Source: Acinetobacter sp. WCHA55
Lineage (GTDB): Bacteria; Pseudomonadota; Gammaproteobacteria; Pseudomonadales; Moraxellaceae
Length of the DNA: 64,000 bases
Direction: 5' to 3'
Assembly (NCBI RefSeq): GCF_002165305.2
Contig: NZ_CP032286.1
Location: 1,674,001 to 1,738,000 of the forward strand
Position numbers and translations under genes: made by a program. Shown in pieces: positions 58,508 through 64,000 of this stretch (its first letter is position 1; each line of letters opens with the position of its first letter). The notes under the pieces are model-generated. The model made no database searches, was not told the origin of the DNA, and saw only the letters and a list, made by a program, of their open reading frames with translations.

Positions 58508-58578
58508 AATCTCCCCTAACCCCTCTTTAAAAAGAGGGGAACTCCTCCCTTTGATAAAGGGAGGTTGGGAGGGATTTT
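58508..58578. repeat. cloverleaf-like palindromic repeat inside the operon
   Basis: The outer arms pair at 12 of 15 positions (AAATCTCCCC.. with ..GGGAGGGATTT). Inside are two perfect stems: CCCCTCTTT (58520-58528) with AAAGAGGGG (58531-58539), and CCTCCCTTT (58544-58552) with AAAGGGAGG (58556-58564). It lies between catJ and catF, has no T-run, and resembles mobile REP-type intergenic repeats. Confidence 0.75.
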
Positions 58579-58598
58579 AGATAAAGGGAAAATGAAAT

Positions 58599-59804
58599 AT
58601 GAAAAACGCTTACATCATTGATGCCATCCGTACTCCATTCGGCCGTTATGCGGGTGGTTTAGCCCCAGTTCGTGCCGATGACTTGGGTGCAGTGCCAATT
58701 CAAGCCTTGATGCAACGCAATCCAACAGTGGATTGGACTCAAGTCGATGACGTGATCTACGGCTGCGCCAACCAAGCGGGTGAAGACAACCGTAATGTGG
58801 GTCGTATGTCGGCATTACTTGCTGGCTTACCGGTTGAAGTTCCTGCCACGACTGTGAATCGCTTATGTGGCTCATCACTCGATGCGATTGCCATGGCAGC
58901 CCGTGCCATTAAAGCAGGTGAAGCCAACCTGATCATTGCCGGTGGTGTGGAAAGTATGTCACGCGCACCCTTTGTCATGGGCAAATCAGAAACAGCCTAT
59001 GGACGTAGCCAGAAGATTGAAGACACTACTATGGGCTGGCGTTTTATCAATCCAAAGCTGAAAGCCATGTATGGTGTAGAAACCATGCCACAAACCGCAG
59101 AGAATGTGGCACAACAATTTAAGATTGATCGTGCAGATCAAGACCAGTTTGCCTTGACGAGTCAAAAGCGCACAGCAACCGCGCAAGCTCAAGGCTTTTT
59201 TAAACATGAGATCATCCCGGTGAGTATTGCTCAGCGTAAGGGTGATCCGATTGTGATCAACACGGATGAACATCCACGTGCATCGACCACTTTAGAAGGT
59301 TTGGCGAAACTGAAGCCAGTCGTTACAGCAGAAGGCACCGTCACAGCGGGAAACGCGTCAGGCATCAATGACGGTGCTGCTGCTGTACTGATTGCTTCAG
59401 CAGCAGCAGTAGAACAATACCAACTTAAACCCCGTGCCAAGATTATTGCCTCTACGGCTGTAGGGGTTGAACCTCGCATCATGGGCTTTGCCCCAGCACC
59501 TGCAATCAAGAAATTACTGAAACAAGCCAATCTCACCATCGAGCAGATGAATGTGATTGAGCTGAATGAAGCCTTTGCCGCACAGGCATTGGCGGTGACC
59601 CGTGATTTGGGTTTGGCAGATGATACGACTCAGGTCAATCCGAATGGTGGTGCGATTGCGATTGGTCATCCACTGGGTGCTTCAGGTGCTCGCTTAGTCA
59701 CCACGGCTTTAAACCAGTTAGAACAGACGGGTGGCACTTATGCACTGTGTTCAATGTGTATTGGGGTTGGTCAAGGTATTGCGTTGATTATTCAGCGGGT
59801 TTAA
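58599..59804 (+). CDS. catF: 3-oxoadipyl-CoA thiolase
   Basis: A 401-residue thiolase that cleaves 3-oxoadipyl-CoA to acetyl-CoA and succinyl-CoA, the last step of the route. The nucleophile is C90 in NRLCGSSLDA. His is in AIGHPLGASGAR, and the second active-site Cys in CSMCIGVGQG. Length and motifs match PcaF/CatF (about 400). AAAGGG lies upstream of the ATG after the repeat element. Confidence 0.93.
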   Translation: MKNAYIIDAIRTPFGRYAGGLAPVRADDLGAVPIQALMQRNPTVDWTQVDDVIYGCANQAGEDNRNVGRMSALLAGLPVEVPATTVNRLCGSSLDAIAMAARAIKAGEANLIIAGGVESMSRAPFVMGKSETAYGRSQKIEDTTMGWRFINPKLKAMYGVETMPQTAENVAQQFKIDRADQDQFALTSQKRTATAQAQGFFKHEIIPVSIAQRKGDPIVINTDEHPRASTTLEGLAKLKPVVTAEGTVTAGNASGINDGAAAVLIASAAAVEQYQLKPRAKIIASTAVGVEPRIMGFAPAPAIKKLLKQANLTIEQMNVIELNEAFAAQALAVTRDLGLADDTTQVNPNGGAIAIGHPLGASGARLVTTALNQLEQTGGTYALCSMCIGVGQGIALIIQRV

Positions 59805-59903
59805 CTCTCCTTCTAATCTGACGTGGTGTTTCTGCTCATAACACGTTTTGCTGATAACAACAGTAGAAACACTGAAAATTTTTAATGAATTAAGGAAGAA
59901 CTT

Positions 59904-60680
59904 ATGCCAAGTTTTACTTCAAATAATGCCGAAATTCACTATCAGACCTTTGGTGACTCAAAAAATCCCGCGATCGTTTTTTCAAACTCGCTAGGCACAA
60001 ACTTCAACATGTGGAAACCACAAATTAATTTTTTCCAGAAAAATTATTTCGTGATTTGCTATGACACTCGTGGGCATGGTCAGTCTTCTGCACCTCAAGG
60101 ACCTTATGATATTGAACTACTTGGTCTAGACCTGATACATTTACTGGATCATTTAAACATTGAGAAAGCCATTTTTTGTGGTATTTCAATGGGCGGACTT
60201 ACAGGTCAGTGGTTAGTCATTCATAAACCTGAACGTTTTCACCGCGCCATTGTATGTAATACCTCAGCCAAAATTGGCAATGAACAATCATGGAATGATC
60301 GCGCGTCATTAGTACGTACCCAAGGTTTAGAACCCATTGCATCGACGGCTGCGAGCCGTTGGTTTACCGAACCCTTTATCCAAAGCAACGCAGCAACTGT
60401 AGCAGCGCTTTCAAACGACTTAGGTGCTGGCAGCCCAGAAGGTTATGCGAGCTGCTGTGAAGCTTTGGCTAAAGCGGATTTACGTGAAAAACTCGAAAGT
60501 ATTCACGTACCTTTACTTGTGATTGCAGGGCGTAAAGATCCAGTAACAACAGTCTCAGATGCACAATACATGGTAAATCACATTCGAAGTAGTGCCCTAT
60601 TTGAAATCGATGCCTCTCATATTTCAAATATCGAACAGCCCAAAGCCTTCAATCAGGCTATCTTAGACTTTATTGCTTAA
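59904..60680 (+). CDS. catD: 3-oxoadipate enol-lactonase
   Basis: A 258-residue alpha/beta hydrolase that opens 3-oxoadipate enol-lactone. Seen: SNSLGTNFNMW near residue 28, YDTRGHG, the nucleophile elbow GISMGG near 94-99, the acid strand VIAGRKDPVT and the terminal DASHISNIEQP with catalytic His. AAGGAAG lies 8 nt before the ATG. It closes the pathway genes before a terminator. PcaD-type enzymes of the protocatechuate branch are near-identical in motif, so CatD is named by position. Confidence 0.9.
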   Translation: MPSFTSNNAEIHYQTFGDSKNPAIVFSNSLGTNFNMWKPQINFFQKNYFVICYDTRGHGQSSAPQGPYDIELLGLDLIHLLDHLNIEKAIFCGISMGGLTGQWLVIHKPERFHRAIVCNTSAKIGNEQSWNDRASLVRTQGLEPIASTAASRWFTEPFIQSNAATVAALSNDLGAGSPEGYASCCEALAKADLREKLESIHVPLLVIAGRKDPVTTVSDAQYMVNHIRSSALFEIDASHISNIEQPKAFNQAILDFIA

Positions 60681-60698
60681 TACGTTAGATCTGAACTC

Positions 60699-60731
60699 AA
60701 AACAGCCCAAAATGGGCTGTTATTTTTTTAT
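60699..60731 (+). terminator. terminator of cat-ben operon
   Basis: AACAGCCC and GGGCTGTT with a 4-nt loop, then ATTTTTTT, 20 bp past catD. Confidence 0.9.
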
Positions 60732-61764
60732 TTAAAGAAAACGATAAGAATGCGTAAAAGTAGTTATTATAAAGATGTTGGCTTTGGCTCATTCTATTGT
60801 TCATCTTAAAATCATCAAAACTCAAAAACTGTATATAAAACAAACTGAAATTATTATGATTTCAAAATTATATCTTCAGAATTTCATTTATTGCCAATCC
60901 TAAACTCACTAGATCCCATCATGTAAAGCCTAATTTACATAGCTAAAATGAGCAAAATAGCCAATCATTTTTTTTATAAATTTTCTCGCACAGCGAAAGG
61001 CCATACGCAATAGGAGGATATTTTTCAATACATTCTGCGACTCAGCAATTTTTCTACAGTCTTTTACTTATTTAACAGCAAAATTTCTCAGCGAGGAGGA
61101 TGCTGAAAAGCCCCTTTAAAAAGCTGAATTCATCTCTTACTGTTGCACGTTTTTTTGTTTTTTTTCTAAAAGATCGCGACTTCATCTCAATAGACGTTAA
61201 CAACAGACAAAATCATCCATATACACTTTCACGTAACAAGTTGATGTTTTAATTGATGAAAGTGATATTTCTCAAGTTCAATATTGATTCAATAAAGCTA
61301 AGCAACTAAATTAATCATGGTCGTCAAGCCAACCAAAAGAGCTAGAATAAATTGATCTGATCATGCACAGATACAAACCATATCAGACTTCAGTTTTATT
61401 TTGATATACATTTTAGCCATATAAGAATTGATCTAGATGGGATGCAGACTGAGCGACCGACTCAAGAATCTGAGTTGCCCTCTTTTTAAGACTTGAGTTG
61501 CAATTGTGGCAAAAACGAAAACAAATCTGCTGCTTTTGGTCAATTTGGCTTACAATGTAAAAAAGAGTAATAATCCGAAAATTTGTAATCTTTTAACATT
61601 GCCAATTCCTTGCAAAATTCACATTATATTGCCGAAGTTTGGCACTAAGCATCTACGTCAATTCAAACAAACTATAAAAAAAATGTAGAACTTTATGCCA
61701 TAATACGCAAACTTTGCAGCCATCTTGCAAAGATTTATTGCAATTTATAAATGGAGCAAGCTAA
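60732..61764. other. gene-free kilobase upstream of aroQ
   Basis: About 1.03 kb of AT-rich DNA with only short spurious frames. It should hold the promoter and leader of aroQ-accBC. Near the end a stem-loop, CTTTGCA (61712-61718) with TGCAAAG (61726-61732), stands before the gene. No tRNA, sRNA terminator pattern or mobile element is evident. Confidence 0.45.
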
Positions 61765-62220
61765 ATGAGTTCGACCATTTTGGTTATTCATGGACCGAAT
61801 CTAAATTTGCTAGGAATGCGTGAACCAGAAGTCTATGGTTCTCTAACGCTGAATGACATCAATCAGCAACTCATTGCACAAGCTGAAAATGCTTCAATTT
61901 CTCTCGACACTTTCCAAAGTAATTGGGAAGGTGCCATTGTCGACCGTATTCATCAAGCCCAAGCAGATGGCATCCAATTTATTATTATTAATCCAGCTGC
62001 ACTCACGCATACCTCTGTTGCTCTACGTGATGCTCTACTTGGTGTGGCCATACCATTTATTGAAGTTCATTTATCGAATGTTCATGCGCGTGAAGCGTTT
62101 AGACATCATTCATATTTATCAGATAAAGCCGTTGGCGTTATTTGTGGCTTAGGTGCTCAAGGTTATAGCGCTGCGCTCAATTACGCTCTCACTAAAATTC
62201 AACCCTCTACGCAATCATAA
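61765..62220 (+). CDS. aroQ: 3-dehydroquinate dehydratase, type II
   Basis: A 151-residue dodecameric enzyme of the shikimate pathway. Seen: the N-terminal [18 protein letters not shown] with the catalytic Tyr, [17 protein letters not shown] with the conserved Asn/His, and [17 protein letters not shown] with the other active-site His and Arg. The length is typical of type II. GGAG lies 8 nt before the ATG. It heads the aroQ-accB-accC group seen in many gamma-proteobacteria, 16 bp ahead of accB. Confidence 0.95.
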   Translation: MSSTILVIHGPNLNLLGMREPEVYGSLTLNDINQQLIAQAENASISLDTFQSNWEGAIVDRIHQAQADGIQFIIINPAALTHTSVALRDALLGVAIPFIEVHLSNVHAREAFRHHSYLSDKAVGVICGLGAQGYSAALNYALTKIQPSTQS

Positions 62221-62236
62221 TTAGGAATACTGTCAC

Positions 62237-62656
62237 ATGGATATTCGTAAAATCAAGAAACTCATCGACCTGATGATTGAATCTGACTTACAAGCGATTG
62301 AAGTTAAAGAAGGCGATCAATCGATTGCACTGACTCGTCGTAGTCCAGTTGTTGCAGCTGGTGCTCCTGTTGCTATGGCAGCTCCTGTTGCTCAAGCTCC
62401 AGTGGCTAAAACACCACGTGGCGCAGTAGAAACGTCTCCAATGGTTGGTGTGTTCTACGCGGCTCCAAGCCCAGGTGAAGCACCATTTGTTAAAGTTGGT
62501 CAAACAATCACTGCTGGTGAGACACTTGGTATTATCGAAGCAATGAAAATCATGAACCCGATTGAAGCAACTCAAAGCGGTGTGGTTGAAGAAATTTTAG
62601 TGAAAAACGGCGAAGTGATCCAATTCGGTCAACCATTATTCCGCTATCGCGCGTAA
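62237..62656 (+). CDS. accB: biotin carboxyl carrier protein of acetyl-CoA carboxylase
   Basis: A 139-residue carrier that holds biotin on K104 in EAMKIMNP, 35 residues from the C-terminus as usual. An N-terminal helical piece ([18 protein letters not shown]), an Ala/Pro/Val-rich flexible linker at residues 43-65, and the biotinyl domain from [15 protein letters not shown] onward. It is loaded by AccC and passes CO2 to the carboxyltransferase for fatty acid synthesis. TAGGA lies upstream of the ATG. Confidence 0.96.
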   Translation: MDIRKIKKLIDLMIESDLQAIEVKEGDQSIALTRRSPVVAAGAPVAMAAPVAQAPVAKTPRGAVETSPMVGVFYAAPSPGEAPFVKVGQTITAGETLGIIEAMKIMNPIEATQSGVVEEILVKNGEVIQFGQPLFRYRA

Positions 62657-62672
62657 TAGACGGGGACTCATA

Positions 62673-64000
62673 ATGTTGCAAAAAGTTTTAATTGCAAACC
62701 GTGGTGAAATTGCCCTGCGCATCACCCGTGCCTGCAAAACTTTAGGGATTAAGACTGTAGGGATCTATTCAGATGCCGACAAAGACTTAATGCACCTACG
62801 TTTTGTAGACGAAGCTGTATGTATTGGACCAGGTGCGAGCAGTGAAAGCTACTTGAATATTCCTGCAATTATTACAGCAGCTGAAATTTCAGGTGCAGAT
62901 GCCATTCACCCAGGTTATGGCTTCTTATCAGAAAATGCTGAATTTGCTGAAATTGTAGAAAATTCTGGTTTCATTTTTATTGGACCACGCCCTGAACACA
63001 TCCGTTTGATGGGTAACAAAGTTTCTGCCATTACTGCAATGCGTAAAGCAGGTGTACCAACCGTACCGGGTTCTGCAAATGCGGTTACACCCCAAAATGC
63101 GCTGGCTGAAGCTAAGGAAATTGGTTTCCCATTGATCGTGAAAGCTGCTTCTGGTGGTGGTGGTCGTGGTATGCGTATTGTAGAACGTGTCGACACCCTG
63201 CTTGAATCAGTTCAAGCTGCACAGCGTGATGCTGAAATGTGGTTTGGCGATGACACGGTGTATATGGAACGTTTCCTGCAAAAACCTCGTCACGTTGAAG
63301 TTCAAGTTCTTGCTGACGGTAATGGCCACGCGATTCACCTTTATGACCGTGACTGCTCTTTACAGCGTCGCCATCAGAAAGTGTTAGAGGAAGCGCCAGC
63401 GCCGAATTTACCTGAACAAGCACGTGCTGACATTTTAGAAGCTTGCGTAAATGCTTGTAAATTAATGCAGTACCGCGGTGCAGGTACATTCGAGTTCTTG
63501 TTTGAAGATGGTGAATTCTTCTTTATTGAGATGAATACACGTGTTCAAGTTGAGCACCCTGTAACTGAAATGGTGACAGGTATCGACATTATTGAACAAC
63601 AGCTCCGCATTGCTGGTGGTTTAGGTCTTGAAATTGAACAAAATCAAGTTGAAGTCAAAGGCCATGCGATTGAATGTCGTATCAATGCTGAAGACCCTAC
63701 GACCTTTTTACCTTCACCAGGTAAAATTGAGAATTTTTATGTGCCAGGTGGTGCAGGTATTCGTCTTGATTCACATATCTATCAAGACTATAGCATTCCA
63801 CCATACTATGACTCGATGATTGCAAAGCTGATTGCACATGGTAAGGATCGTAAAACATCACTTGCTCGCATGCGTCAAGCGCTTGATGAAATGATTTTGA
63901 CTGGTATTAAAACCAATATTCCATTACACAAAGATTTGATTCTTCAAGATGAAAAATTCTGTGAACAAGCAATGGATATTCACTACCTTGAAAAGCATTT
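62673..64000 (+). CDS. accC: biotin carboxylase of acetyl-CoA carboxylase, 3' end cut by window
   Basis: The frame stays open to the window end after 442 codons, a few residues short of the roughly 449 usual for Acc[18 protein letters not shown] is the N-terminal biotin carboxylase domain. GGGGRGMR is the ATP-grasp glycine loop, and ATP-grasp ligands appear in [17 protein letters not shown] and [18 protein letters not shown]. It carboxylates biotin on AccB using ATP and bicarbonate. GGGGA lies upstream of the ATG at 62673, 16 bp after accB. Confidence 0.96.
   Translation, partial: MLQKVLIANRGEIALRITRACKTLGIKTVGIYSDADKDLMHLRFVDEAVCIGPGASSESYLNIPAIITAAEISGADAIHPGYGFLSENAEFAEIVENSGFIFIGPRPEHIRLMGNKVSAITAMRKAGVPTVPGSANAVTPQNALAEAKEIGFPLIVKAASGGGGRGMRIVERVDTLLESVQAAQRDAEMWFGDDTVYMERFLQKPRHVEVQVLADGNGHAIHLYDRDCSLQRRHQKVLEEAPAPNLPEQARADILEACVNACKLMQYRGAGTFEFLFEDGEFFFIEMNTRVQVEHPVTEMVTGIDIIEQQLRIAGGLGLEIEQNQVEVKGHAIECRINAEDPTTFLPSPGKIENFYVPGGAGIRLDSHIYQDYSIPPYYDSMIAKLIAHGKDRKTSLARMRQALDEMILTGIKTNIPLHKDLILQDEKFCEQAMDIHYLEKH

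Noticed and set aside
59826..59880. Imperfect inverted repeat between catF and catD
   Set aside because: The arms GTGTTTCT and AGAAACAC are 8 bp apart by about 35 bases with no T-run; too weak to call a terminator or element.
61506..61688. 60-residue gene in the gap before aroQ
   Set aside because: Lys/Leu-rich translation with no strong ribosome binding site and no family. The AT-rich region gives such frames by chance.

Overview
The window looks like chromosomal DNA from an Acinetobacter species. The evidence is low G+C, a collinear cat-ben operon under a BenM/CatM-type LysR regulator, a DcaP-type porin, an IS3-family element of the size and ends expected of IS1236, a decayed IS5-family element, and a 28-bp chromosomal dif-type site. 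The species cannot be named from the sequence alone.

Layout. 0-2 kb: an esterase, then a rearrangement joint where a phage-type M15 endopeptidase fragment and an OmpA-domain fragment meet head to head, followed by a dif site and a second, inverted, degenerate dif-like site 96 bp away. 2-10 kb: a catabolic cluster with a large MalT/AlkS-type LuxR regulator, an SMP-30 lactonase, a Baeyer-Villiger monooxygenase, a short-chain dehydrogenase and a divergent alpha/beta hydrolase. These fit a route alcohol to ketone to lactone/ester to hydroxy acid. 10-16 kb: accessory DNA with an IS5-family remnant, a Ser-type arylsulfatase, an intact IS3-family element that truncates an acetyltransferase, and a second acetyltransferase. 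16-25 kb: a LysR regulator divergent from a fused indolepyruvate ferredoxin oxidoreductase, an orphan lipoprotein, an unassigned protein, a periplasmic asparaginase and an SDR. 25-31 kb: two divergent TonB-dependent receptors, one behind a Zur-like box, then a deletion joint that fuses the remains of a divergent SDR/LysR pair. 31-35 kb: a MerR regulator, an Old Yellow Enzyme and a saccharopine-dehydrogenase-like protein. Each of the three upstream regions carries a MerR-type operator; at the two enzyme genes it lies in a clear 19-bp-spacer promoter, and at merR the -35 is weak. 35-42.4 kb: czcCBA, a CzcI-like protein and CzcD for Zn/Cd/Co efflux. 42.5-48.2 kb: an SDR, a small membrane protein, an EamA transporter, a DcaP-like porin and a BenK-like benzoate/H+ symporter.

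48.4-60.7 kb holds the central module. BenM/CatM is read leftward from a divergent promoter, and catBCA-benABCDE-catIJFD is read rightward to one terminator. Together they encode uptake (DcaP, BenK, BenE), benzoate 1,2-dioxygenation (BenABC), diol dehydrogenation to catechol (BenD), ortho cleavage (CatA), lactonisation and isomerisation (CatB, CatC, CatD), CoA activation (CatIJ) and thiolysis to acetyl-CoA and succinyl-CoA (CatF). A cloverleaf-like palindromic repeat sits inside the operon between catJ and catF. 61.7-64 kb: aroQ, accB and accC, the last cut by the window end.

The observations most worth following are the dif/inverted-dif hairpin, which resembles the attP of Xer-exploiting filamentous phages; the three-promoter MerR regulon; the Zur-like box on a siderophore-type receptor; the merged cat-ben operon; the Ser-type sulfatase with no maturase nearby; and a 39-residue membrane protein with a good ribosome binding site.
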